A program made the translations under genes and the position numbers. Under the pieces are notes generated by a model. It was not told the DNA's origin. It worked only from the letters and a program-made list of their open reading frames with translations, and ran no database searches. DNA of 6,524 bases from Trueperaceae bacterium (GTDB taxonomy: Bacteria; Deinococcota; Deinococci; Deinococcales; Trueperaceae). The stretch spans positions 1 to 6,524 of the forward strand of contig SLSQ01000130.1 in the NCBI GenBank assembly GCA_007130355.1, in the 5' to 3' direction. This document shows positions 1 through 6,239 of the stretch, piece after piece. Every line of letters starts with the position of its first letter. The first letter of the stretch is position 1.

Positions 1-474
1 CGCGACGAATCCCGCCTCGGCCAGCACCACCACCGTCCCCAGCCGGAACGGGGCCGAAGCCGCCTGGTACGAGCTCCCCTCGAGGGTGCCGCGCCAGTCG
101 GCGGGGGCGCCGCGGATCGTCTCGAGCGGTAGCGCCGCCTCCGGCCCTTCGAACGCCGGATCGCTCGCGGCGAAGAGCGACCCGTCCGGGCCGTACAGCT
201 GGATCCGGACCCGGCCGGTCGGACCGGGCCGCGTCGTCCCCGGCGCGTCGCTCGCGCCGTCGTAGGCGGCGGCGACGGTGGCGGCGTCACGCCGCAGCGC
301 CTGCTGCAGGTCGCGCTGCAACGTCTCGCGCACCGTCACGAAGGCGGTGACGGAGGCGACCAGCACCATCACCGCGGTGGCGCCCGCCACCCAGGCGGCG
401 ACGCGGACCCGGAGCGGCGCTCCGGCCCGCCGCGGCGCGCCCGGCTCGGCGTCGCGGTCGCTCGGCCGGTTCAC
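1..474 (-). CDS. Sensor histidine kinase, N-terminal part (runs off the left edge)
   Basis: The first 158 codons of an open frame that continues past position 1, with no stop in the visible part. The start is a GTG at 474 that overlaps the TGA of the response regulator gene (GTGA), with only a weak GAGCGAG upstream, so translation probably depends on coupling. Residues 1-22 are polar and Arg/Pro-rich (cytoplasmic). Residues about 24-47 form one hydrophobic membrane helix (VAAWVAGATAVMVLVASVTA). The remainder, about 48-158, looks extracytoplasmic: a helical stretch with RETLQRDLQQAL, then a strand-rich segment with IQLYGPDGSLFAASD. This is the usual N-terminal layout of a membrane sensor kinase. 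The second membrane helix, HAMP, HisKA and HATPase domains would lie outside the window, so the kinase assignment rests on topology and on directly following an OmpR-type regulator. The signal sensed is unknown. Confidence 0.8.
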   Translation of the reverse strand, partial: MNRPSDRDAEPGAPRRAGAPLRVRVAAWVAGATAVMVLVASVTAFVTVRETLQRDLQQALRRDAATVAAAYDGASDAPGTTRPGPTGRVRIQLYGPDGSLFAASDPAFEGPEAALPLETIRGAPADWRGTLEGSSYQAASAPFRLGTVVVLAEAGFVA

Positions 475-1175
475 TCGCTCGACTTGAAGGCGTAGCCGAC
501 CCCGCGGACGGTTCGGATGCGGCCGCCGGCCCCGGCGTCGCGCAGCTTGCCTCGCAGGTTGGCGACGTGCACGTCGACGCTGTTCGAGCTGGGCGCCTCG
601 TCGTCGCCCCACACCTTGCGCTCGATCTCGCCCCGCGAGAAGACCCGTCCCGCGCGCGCGGCGAGGAGGACGAGCAGCTCGAACTCCCGCGGGCTGAGCG
701 GCACCGTCGTCTCGGCCGCCCGCACCTCGCGCGTCATCCGGTCGATCGTCAGGCCGCCGGCGCGCAGCACCGCTCCGCCGCCGTGCGTCCGCAGCCGCGC
801 CCGGATCCGGGCGACCAGCTCGCCGGTCTGGAACGGCTTGACCAGGTAGTCGTCGGCCCCGTCGTCGAACAGGCGGACCTTGGTGCCGACCTCGTCGGCG
901 GCGGTGAGCACCAGGATCGGGACCGTCTCGGTCCGCCGGATCCGGCGCGCCACCTCGGTGCCGTCCAGGTCCGGCAGGCCCAGGTCGAGGATCACCAGGT
1001 CGGGGGTGCGCTCGCGCAACGCCGTGAGTCCGGTCGTACCGCGATCGTGGTGCTCGACCGCGAACCCCTCCTCCTCGAGCTCGAGGGTGAGCAGGCGGGC
1101 GATGTCCGGATCGTCCTCGATCAGCAGCAGCCGCGGCCGTGCCGCCACGTCGTCGGCCGTCGCGGCGGAACTCAC
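471..1175 (-). CDS. Two-component response regulator, OmpR/PhoB family
   Basis: A 234-residue DNA-binding response regulator, the usual length for this family. The receiver domain is at about residues 14-130: acidic pocket E20-D21-D22 (LLLIEDDP), phosphoacceptor D64 in VILDLGLPDLDG, switch Thr T91 in LVLTAADE, Y110 and K113 in DDYLVKPF. The C-terminal winged helix (about 138-232) shows LSPREFELLVLLA, the recognition-helix segment NSVDVHVANLRGKL, and the wing RTVRGVGYAF that ends OmpR-type effectors. The frame stays open upstream to 1682, but the start is placed at GTG 1175: it overlaps the TGA of the preceding gene (GTGA), has a strong GAGGAGGGG just upstream, and the residues encoded before it are Arg/Gly/Pro shadow sequence. 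The product presumably takes phosphate from the kinase encoded next and controls transcription. Its targets cannot be read from the sequence; autoregulation from 1559-1743 is possible. Confidence 0.96.
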   Translation of the reverse strand: MSSAATADDVAARPRLLLIEDDPDIARLLTLELEEEGFAVEHHDRGTTGLTALRERTPDLVILDLGLPDLDGTEVARRIRRTETVPILVLTAADEVGTKVRLFDDGADDYLVKPFQTGELVARIRARLRTHGGGAVLRAGGLTIDRMTREVRAAETTVPLSPREFELLVLLAARAGRVFSRGEIERKVWGDDEAPSSNSVDVHVANLRGKLRDAGAGGRIRTVRGVGYAFKSSE

Positions 1176-1558
1176 GGCCCCTCCTCGCCCGGCAGGAGCA
1201 GCCGTACGTCGCGCTCGGCCAGCGCCTCGCGGAGCGGTACCGGGCCGTTCCCCCCGTCGACGAGGACGGTTCCGTCCGGATCGACGCGCACCACCCATGC
1301 GGCGGCGCCGGAGGCGGCCGCCGCGTCCGCCTCGGCGTCCGACTCGGGCGGGAACGCCAGCAGGCGCGCCTCCGAGCCGGGGGGCGGCAGCTCGCCCTCG
1401 AGGCGGAGCGTCCCGGCGTCGTCGACCCTTCCGACCAGGTACACCCGCATCAGGTCGGTCGAGACGATCCGCACCTCGGCGCCGGCCGGCAACGCCGGGA
1501 GGAGCGTCGCGGCCTGCAACGTCAGGAACCACGGGATCAGCGCGTGCACGCGTGCCAC
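1172..1558 (-). CDS. Small predicted secreted protein of unknown function, first gene of the two-component operon
   Basis: A 128-residue protein starting at GTG 1558. I do not recognise the family. Residues 1-27 look like a signal peptide: short basic start (MARV), hydrophobic core (ALIPWFLTLQAATLLPAL), and a possible signal peptidase I site after AGA, before E28. There is no lipobox Cys and no second membrane helix, so export to the periplasm or outside is inferred. The mature part has strand-like segments (VRIVSTDLMRVYLVGRV, LRLEGEL, AAWVVRVDPDGTVLVDGG) around an Ala/Asp/Glu-rich stretch at about 74-84, and ends in an acidic tail. Consistent GC-rich third positions support coding in this frame. 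The stop overlaps the response regulator start by 4 bases. An exported protein co-translated with a regulator and kinase may be an accessory of the sensor, or merely a co-regulated product. The start is not certain: the nearest GGAGG is 18 bases upstream, and GTG 1549 is an alternative. Confidence 0.72.
   Translation of the reverse strand: MARVHALIPWFLTLQAATLLPALPAGAEVRIVSTDLMRVYLVGRVDDAGTLRLEGELPPPGSEARLLAFPPESDAEADAAAASGAAAWVVRVDPDGTVLVDGGNGPVPLREALAERDVRLLLPGEEGP
1178..1186 (-). promoter_or_regulatory. Ribosome binding site deciding the response regulator start
   Basis: GAGGAGGGG on the minus strand, about 4-5 bases upstream of GTG 1175. It lies inside the last codons of the preceding secreted-protein gene. 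Together with the GTGA overlap it selects the 234-residue start over the much longer open frame. Confidence 0.8.
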
Positions 1559-1595
1559 GATAGCAACGCACGACCGCCTCCGGGCCGCAGGCGCG

Positions 1596-1609
1596 TGAAC
1601 GGGCGTTCA
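1596..1609. promoter_or_regulatory. Perfect inverted repeat, candidate operator in the divergent gap
   Basis: TGAACG-GG-CGTTCA: two perfect 6-base arms with a 2-base spacer, 38 bases upstream of the minus-strand operon start and 134 bases upstream of the plus-strand gene. The compact dyad is of the size often bound by dimeric helix-turn-helix repressors such as the TetR family. OmpR-type regulators usually use direct repeats instead, so the regulator encoded here is not the obvious binder. The rest of the 1559-1743 gap shows TGCATGCA at 1657-1664 and a repeated CCCATGCC at 1678-1685 and 1692-1699. I see no clear -35/-10 pair in either direction. Operator function is inferred. Confidence 0.35.
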
Positions 1610-1730
1610 TCGTCGCCGCGGCCCGCGTGAGGCAATCGGCAGCACGCAGGCGCCCGTGCATGCATGATGGTGGACGACCCATGCCCCGGACCCCATGCCG
1701 TCCACGCCGAGCCGGTCGCCGGTCCGTCCC

Positions 1731-1736
1731 GAGGAG
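1731..1736 (+). promoter_or_regulatory. Ribosome binding site of the TPR/membrane protein gene
   Basis: GAGGAG ending 7 bases before ATG 1744. It favours this start over the in-frame upstream ATGs at 1627 and 1681, which would put an Arg/Pro-rich stretch ahead of the signal peptide. Confidence 0.75.
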
Positions 1737-1743
1737 CCGATCG

Positions 1744-3396
1744 ATGCCCTACGCCTACCCGACTTCCGCGTCCGTTCCCGCGGCACGTTTCGTGTGGTTC
1801 CTGCTCCTGGTGCTGGCGGCGCTGGCGTCGGTGCCGGCGGCGCAGGCGCAGGCGTTCGACGCCGACCGGTACCTGGCGCAGTGCCTGCGCTTCGAAGCGG
1901 GCGGCGACCTGTCGTCGGCCCGCGACGCCTGCCGAAACGCCCTCCAGATCGCCCCCGACCGGCGGGACGTGCAGCTCGCGCTCGCCCGGATCGAGACCGG
2001 CCTCGGCGAGCACGGCGCGGCCCGGGTCCGGCTGCGGGCGTTGGACGGGACCTTCGGCGGGGCCGAACCGGCGCTGCTGCTCGGCGAGATCGCGGTGGCC
2101 GAGGGCCGCTTCGGCGAGGCGGAGGGGCACCTCGCCGACGCGTCGGCCCGGCTCGGCGACGACCCCGACCGCACCGTCGCGGCCCGCCTCGCCTTCCTCT
2201 CCGGATCGTTGGCCGAGGGGCGCGGCGAGACGCGAACGGCGCTCGATCGGTACGGCGAGGCGATCGCGGCCGACGGCCTCGCGGTCGAACCGCGCCTGGC
2301 CGACGCGCACCTCCGCTTCGTGCTCGGCGACCTCGCCGGCGCGCGGCAGCAGCTCGAGGCGTACCAGGCGGTGTCGGGCGACGATCTCGACCCGCGCGTG
2401 CGCTCCCTGCTCGGCCGCACCCTCTGGGCACAGGGCGACCTCGAGGCCGCCGCCGGCCAGTTCGAGACGGCGCTCACCCTCTGGAACCCGCGGCGGACCA
2501 CCGAGCAGGCACGCGACCTGCGCGCGCTCGGGCTCGTCTACCTCGGGCAGGGCGACGTCGGACGCGGCGAGCTCGCGCTGCGCGAGGCGGGCCGGCGCGG
2601 CAACCAGCTGGCGCTGCTGGGCGGCAACCTCCTGCTCTGGATCGTCCTGGCGCTCGCCGTGCTGGTGGCGCACCTGCTGGCCGAGAGCCGGATCGAGTCC
2701 CGCAGCGGGCTGGAACTGATCGAGGGGCCGCAACCGTGGACCGTCGGCAACGTCTACGGCACGGTCCTCCTCGCCGGCGGGGCCGCCCTCGTGGTCGGGG
2801 TCCTCGTCGGCTTCGTGATGTACGACAACCTGCTGGCGCTGCTCACGCCGCACCAGGCGGCGGAGACGCGCGCCGTGATGGCGATCGTGTTCACGCTGGT
2901 CGCGGCGCTGCTGGTGGTGCAGCGGATCCGGAAGAACGGTTGGTCGCCCGGACCGCGCCTGCTCGGCAGCGCCGACACGTGGGCGGCGGGCGTCCTCGTC
3001 GGCCTCGGGATGCTCGCGGTGACCGTCGCCTGGTTCGCGTGGGGTCCGGACGCCCTCTGGGCGCGGGGGCTCTGGATCGACCTCTCGCGCGTCACCGGCA
3101 TCGTCGTCGCGGCGGTGCTGATCCTGCCGTTCAGCGAGTTCCTGTTCCGACCGTTCGCCTTCGACGCGCTCGAGTACCGCTACGGCACGGCCACGGCGCT
3201 GTTCCTGGCCGGTGCCCTGTCCGCCCTCGTGCTGAGCGCGCCGATCGTGCTGCTCCTGCCGTTCGGCGTGCTCCTCGCCGAGCTCTACCGCCGCAGCCGC
3301 AGCGGCACTCTGGTGCTCGCGGCACAGGCGACGCTGCACGTCGGCCTGATGGCGGTCGCCGCGCTGCTCCCCTGGGCTCGTGGGTTCTTCCTCTGA
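1744..3396 (+). CDS. Exported TPR-repeat protein fused to a degenerate CPBP/Abi-like multi-pass membrane domain
   Basis: 550 residues from ATG 1744. Residues 1-37 form a signal peptide: R15, hydrophobic core 16-30, AxA-type site near AAQAQA at 32-37. Residues about 38-285 are paired amphipathic helices of TPR type: the YLAQCLRFEAGGDLSSARDA unit, EIAVAEGRFGEAEGHL, LWAQGDLEAAAGQFETAL and LGLVYLGQGDVGRGELAL. The TPR part should lie outside the cytoplasm. From about 288 on there are seven or eight hydrophobic helices (about 288-312, 337-360, 377-393, 412-432, 448-464, 481-516 probably two, 523-545). The segment LPFSEFLFRPFAF at 461-473 sits where CPBP proteases carry EExxxR, and LHVGLM at 531-536 where they carry HxxxN/D. 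The first Glu is Ser464, the second-motif His is absent, and the Asn/Asp is Met536, so proteolysis looks unlikely. A scaffold or assembly role is possible; the function is unknown. It overlaps the next gene by 17 bases. Confidence 0.88.
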   Translation: MPYAYPTSASVPAARFVWFLLLVLAALASVPAAQAQAFDADRYLAQCLRFEAGGDLSSARDACRNALQIAPDRRDVQLALARIETGLGEHGAARVRLRALDGTFGGAEPALLLGEIAVAEGRFGEAEGHLADASARLGDDPDRTVAARLAFLSGSLAEGRGETRTALDRYGEAIAADGLAVEPRLADAHLRFVLGDLAGARQQLEAYQAVSGDDLDPRVRSLLGRTLWAQGDLEAAAGQFETALTLWNPRRTTEQARDLRALGLVYLGQGDVGRGELALREAGRRGNQLALLGGNLLLWIVLALAVLVAHLLAESRIESRSGLELIEGPQPWTVGNVYGTVLLAGGAALVVGVLVGFVMYDNLLALLTPHQAAETRAVMAIVFTLVAALLVVQRIRKNGWSPGPRLLGSADTWAAGVLVGLGMLAVTVAWFAWGPDALWARGLWIDLSRVTGIVVAAVLILPFSEFLFRPFAFDALEYRYGTATALFLAGALSALVLSAPIVLLLPFGVLLAELYRRSRSGTLVLAAQATLHVGLMAVAALLPWARGFFL

Positions 3397-3811
3397 GCGC
3401 CGGGCCGGGTGCGACGGCGACGATCGACCCGAGCGCGCGGCGCACCCTCTGTCCGCCCTCGATCGGCCGGCCTGGACCCTGATCCGCGACCTGCCGGAGG
3501 TGCTGGCGCCGGTGCGGATCGTTGGTCCGGAAGGTCCGACGGTGCCGCTCTTCCGCGACGAAGCGTCGGCGCTCGCGCACCTGCACGGCTTGCCGCCGGA
3601 TGCGCCGCCGGTCCGCCTGCTTCCGCTGCCGGCCGACGACTGGAGGCTCAAGGAGGAGTGGTTGACCGCCGCGGCGCTGGCGGGCTCCCGCTGGGTCGCC
3701 GTCGATCCGCCCGTCGACCGGTCCGCCGGCGCCGGGCCCGCCGCACGGACCTCGGTCGATCGCGCGTCGGCCTACGTCGCCTCGTTCAAGCGGGGCACCG
3801 CCTGCCTCTGA
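3380..3811 (+). CDS. Hypothetical 143-residue soluble protein ending inside a tandem repeat
   Basis: I do not recognise this protein with confidence. The start is a GTG at 3380, 17 bases inside the upstream membrane-protein gene. No strong ribosome binding site is seen, so translational coupling is likely. No useful later start exists before the ordered region, whose first good segment is AWTLIRDLPEVLAPVRIVGP (31-50). Then come PLFRDEASALAHLHGL (56-71), VRLLPLPADDWRLKEEWLTA (78-97) and GSRWVAVDPP (102-111). The alternation of strand and amphipathic helix, with the 'value + FRDEASALAHL' pattern, resembles small SseB-like or DUF-type alpha/beta proteins, but this is only an impression. Residues 1-27 and 114-130 look disordered. 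There is no signal peptide or membrane helix, so it is probably cytoplasmic. The last codons (ACC GCC TGC CTC TGA) are the first copy of a 15-bp tandem repeat, so the present C-terminus may be recent or variable. Confidence 0.68.
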   Translation: MGSSSERRAGCDGDDRPERAAHPLSALDRPAWTLIRDLPEVLAPVRIVGPEGPTVPLFRDEASALAHLHGLPPDAPPVRLLPLPADDWRLKEEWLTAAALAGSRWVAVDPPVDRSAGAGPAARTSVDRASAYVASFKRGTACL

Positions 3812-3886
3812 CCCGCCTGCCTCGGACCCGCCTGCCTCTGACCCGCCTGCCTCGGAACGGCCCGCTTCGGAACGGCCCGCCTCGGA
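3797..3886. repeat. Six-copy 15-bp tandem repeat between convergent genes
   Basis: Six consecutive 15-base units: 3797-3811, 3812-3826, 3827-3841, 3842-3856, 3857-3871 and 3872-3886. In the frame of the upstream gene they read ACC GCC TGC CTC TGA, CCC GCC TGC CTC GGA, CCC GCC TGC CTC TGA, CCC GCC TGC CTC GGA, ACG GCC CGC TTC GGA and ACG GCC CGC CTC GGA. The 2nd and 4th units are identical and units 1-4 alternate TGA/GGA, a 30-base higher-order period. Units 5-6 form a diverged subtype. Unit 1 supplies the stop codon of the 143-residue gene; the others fill most of the 85-base gap before the rarA-fusion stop at 3897. The pattern fits slippage or unequal exchange. It does not look like CRISPR: there are no unique spacers. 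Confidence 0.9.
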
Positions 3887-3896
3887 CCGCCGGCAC

Positions 3897-6152
3897 CTAT
3901 CCGGGCGCCTCGGCCCGGGTCCAACACCACGGCGTCGACCAGGCGACCTCGCGCCCCTGCAGCGCCGCCCGGAACCGGCGCTCGACCTCGCGCAGCTGCG
4001 CGGCGTCCGCGCCGTGGGCCCGCACCCGCGACGCGAACGGCGCCTCGCCGTCCCCCCGCCCGAACCAGCCGTCGAGCGCCGTGGCCTGCAGGCGCCGCCG
4101 CTCCTCGACCGCGACGATCTCGGTCCGGACATCTGCGAACCCCGCCCCCTCCAGGACCGCTCGCGCCACCTCCGGAGCGAACCGGAAGCGGGCCTCGTCG
4201 GCGTCGCGGAAGGCGTCCTCCTCCGCGGCGTGCACCGCGGCCCGGAGCGCCTCCGGTAGGTCGCTCAGATCGACGAGACTCGACGGACGCGTCGCCGCCG
4301 CCGGGACCGGGTCGCCCAGCACCAAGCGGCCGCCCGGCGCCAGCAGCGACCGCACCTTCTCCCACGTCCGCGGCGCGTCGGTCCGGTCGCCGAGCACCCG
4401 CACGCCGACGATCCGGTCGAACGACGGTCCCGTGCCGGGCGCCGCCGCCTCCTTCTCCCAGCGTGCCGCGATCGACTCGACGACCGACTCGAGGTCGGTT
4501 CGGACCACCACCGGACGTTCCAGCTCCGGCCGGCCGCGCGCCTGACCCAGAATCGTCTCGGCCGCCCGCTCGTCGGCCGCCAGCACCCAGGTCTGCCCCT
4601 CCGGCGCCCGCCGGATCGCCTCGAACGCCATCCAGCCGCTGCCGCCGGTGAGGTCGAGGATCCGGTGGTGCCGGGCGGGCGCGGCCCGCTCGAAGGCGAC
4701 GCGACGCAGGTCGGCGAGCCGGTCGCTACGGCCGGAGAGGGTACGGGCCGCCCAGCGATCGCGCTCCCGGTCGCCCGGGCCGACGGAGAGGATCTCGGGA
4801 GGGGCGTGCGCGTCCTCGTCGAGCATCGCCGCCAGCTGCGCCTCGCGCCGGCGGGCGACGCGGTCGCGCACCGCCGCCTCGGCGCCCTGATCGCTCGGCT
4901 GGTAGAAGAGGCGCCCCTGCAGCGCGGCGGGCAGGTACTGCTGCGCCACCCAATGGTCGCGGTAGGCGTGCGGGTAGAGGTAGCCCTGGCCGTGGCCGAA
5001 CCCCTCGGCGTCGCGGTTCGCGTCCTTGAGGTGGGAGGGGACGTCGCCGGCCCGTTCGTCGCGGACGGCGGCGAGCGCGTCGAAGATCGCCATGCCGCTG
5101 TTGCTCTTGGGCGCGTTCGCGAGGTAGAGGGTCGCCTGGGCCAGGTGCCAGCGCCCCTCCGGCATGCCGACGGCGACGTACGCCTGCGCGGCCGCCTCGG
5201 TGTGGACCAGCGCCTGCGGGTCGGCCAGGCCGACGTCCTCGGCGGCCAGGATCCGAAGCCGCCGCAGCACGAACTCGGGGTCCTCGCCGGCGTCGAGCAT
5301 CCGCGCCAGCCAGTAGAGCGACGCGTCCGGATCGGAGCCGCGCACGCTCTTGATGAAGGCGCTGATCACGTCGTAGTGCGCGTCCCCCTCCTTGTCGTAG
5401 AGGACCGCGCGGCGTTGGATCGACTCCTCGGCGGTGGGCCGGTCGATCACGATCCGTCCCTCCGCGTCCGGCTCGGTGGTGACCACCGCCAGCTCGAGCG
5501 CGTTCAGCAGCGAGCGGGCGTCGCCGTTGGCGACGTCGACCCAGTGCTCGAGGGCGTCGTCGGCGAGCCGCACGTCGAGCGCCCCGAACCCGCGCTCCGC
5601 GTCGTGCAGCGCGGCGTGCGCCACGCGGCGCAGGTCGTTCGCGTCGAGCGGAACCAGCTGGAAGACGCGGCTGCGGCTGACCAGCGCCTTGTTCACCTCG
5701 AAGAACGGGTTCTCCGTCGTCGCGCCGACGAAGGTCACGACGCCGGCCTCGACCGAGGGGAGCAGCGCGTCCTGCTGCGCCTTGTTGAAGCGGTGCACCT
5801 CGTCGACGAACAGCACCGTGCGCCGCCCGAGCCGCTGCCGCTCGCGCGCGGCGGCGACCGCTTCGCGCAGGTCCTTGACGCCGGAGAGCACCGCGTTCAG
5901 CGCGACGAACTCGGCCCGGGTGGCGCCGGCGATCACGCGGGCGAGGGTGGTCTTGCCGGTGCCGGGCGGACCGTGGAAGATCAGGCTCGCGATGCGGTCG
6001 GCCACGATCGCGCGGCGCAGCAGCCGACCGGGCCCCAGAATGTGGTCCTGACCGACGTACTCGTCGAGGGTCCGGGGCCGCATGCGGGCGGCGAGCGGCT
6101 GATCGTTCGCCTCGAACATCGAGGCCTGGGGGGAACGCTCCACGCCGCCCAT
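3897..6152 (-). CDS. rarA: RarA (MgsA/WRNIP1-type) replication-repair ATPase fused to a C-terminal SAM-methyltransferase-like domain
   Basis: 751 residues; stand-alone RarA is about 440-450. RarA is a clamp-loader-like AAA+ ATPase acting on DNA at stalled or damaged replication forks. Visible motifs: N-terminal QPLAARMRPRTLDEYVGQDH (18-37), Walker A GPPGTGKTT (61-69), Walker B VLFVDEVHRFNK (113-124; D117, E118), sensor 1 FVGATTENP (141-149), Arg finger SRSR (159-162), sensor 2 GDARSLLNALE (210-220). The family's C-terminal oligomerisation domain follows at about 249-432 (YDVISAFIKSVRGSDPDASLY, APKSNSGMAIFDAL, VPSHLKD). A linker (about 433-494) leads to a Rossmann methyltransferase-like domain: glycine loop ILDLTGGSGW (498-507), acidic D527 after strand 2, FDRIVGVRVLG (578-588), LLAPGGRLVLGDPV (603-616), and a tail to W738/W742. 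I recall RarA plus 'unknown domain' proteins of this length in cyanobacteria; methylation activity is unproven. Start ATG 6152 lacks a clear ribosome binding site; ATG 6119 (M12) is a credible alternative. Confidence 0.95.
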   Translation of the reverse strand: MGGVERSPQASMFEANDQPLAARMRPRTLDEYVGQDHILGPGRLLRRAIVADRIASLIFHGPPGTGKTTLARVIAGATRAEFVALNAVLSGVKDLREAVAAARERQRLGRRTVLFVDEVHRFNKAQQDALLPSVEAGVVTFVGATTENPFFEVNKALVSRSRVFQLVPLDANDLRRVAHAALHDAERGFGALDVRLADDALEHWVDVANGDARSLLNALELAVVTTEPDAEGRIVIDRPTAEESIQRRAVLYDKEGDAHYDVISAFIKSVRGSDPDASLYWLARMLDAGEDPEFVLRRLRILAAEDVGLADPQALVHTEAAAQAYVAVGMPEGRWHLAQATLYLANAPKSNSGMAIFDALAAVRDERAGDVPSHLKDANRDAEGFGHGQGYLYPHAYRDHWVAQQYLPAALQGRLFYQPSDQGAEAAVRDRVARRREAQLAAMLDEDAHAPPEILSVGPGDRERDRWAARTLSGRSDRLADLRRVAFERAAPARHHRILDLTGGSGWMAFEAIRRAPEGQTWVLAADERAAETILGQARGRPELERPVVVRTDLESVVESIAARWEKEAAAPGTGPSFDRIVGVRVLGDRTDAPRTWEKVRSLLAPGGRLVLGDPVPAAATRPSSLVDLSDLPEALRAAVHAAEEDAFRDADEARFRFAPEVARAVLEGAGFADVRTEIVAVEERRRLQATALDGWFGRGDGEAPFASRVRAHGADAAQLREVERRFRAALQGREVAWSTPWCWTRAEAPG
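3899..3920. terminator. Weak hairpin at the convergent gene ends (possible terminator)
   Basis: CCGGGC at 3901-3906 pairs with GCCCGG at 3913-3918 around a 6-base loop. A flanking T-G wobble and A-T pair extend the stem to 8. It overlaps the stop and last codons of the rarA fusion and lies downstream of the plus-strand pair. There is no T-tract on either side, so intrinsic termination is doubtful, and such stems arise easily by chance in GC-rich sequence. Confidence 0.2.
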
Positions 6153-6239
6153 GCTATCGCCGGCCGGGCGCCGTCCGGGGCGTCGGGGATCGGTGGGGGG
6201 CGTGCGACGGGCCGGGGCTCAGCGTCCGGGCGCGCCGCG

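Noticed and set aside
567..1598. Long plus-strand frames opposite the response regulator and secreted-protein genes
   Set aside because: These are composition-driven shadows: no recognisable domains, and the minus strand is clearly coding.
1663..1668. CATGAT as a -10 box for the plus-strand gene
   Set aside because: Only four of six bases match the consensus and no suitable -35 element is found at the expected spacing.
1176..1682. N-terminal extension of the response regulator up to 1682
   Set aside because: The extra 169 codons give Arg/Gly/Pro-rich shadow sequence overlapping the secreted-protein gene. A receiver domain should start close to the GTG at 1175, which has a strong ribosome binding site.
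1537..3651. A 704-codon open frame on the minus strand opposite the TPR/membrane gene
   Set aside because: Its product is low-complexity Arg/Glu/Gln/Ala sequence with no domain pattern. The plus strand has a signal peptide, TPR units, membrane helices and a good ribosome binding site. Long antisense frames are expected at this GC content.
3797..3886. CRISPR array
   Set aside because: Units are contiguous 15-mers without unique spacers, and no cas genes are present.
3131..4365. Minus-strand frames reading SEAGG or RQAGQ pentapeptides across the tandem repeat
   Set aside because: The pentapeptides follow simply from a 15-base repeat period. The flanking residues are shadow-like and overlap real genes.
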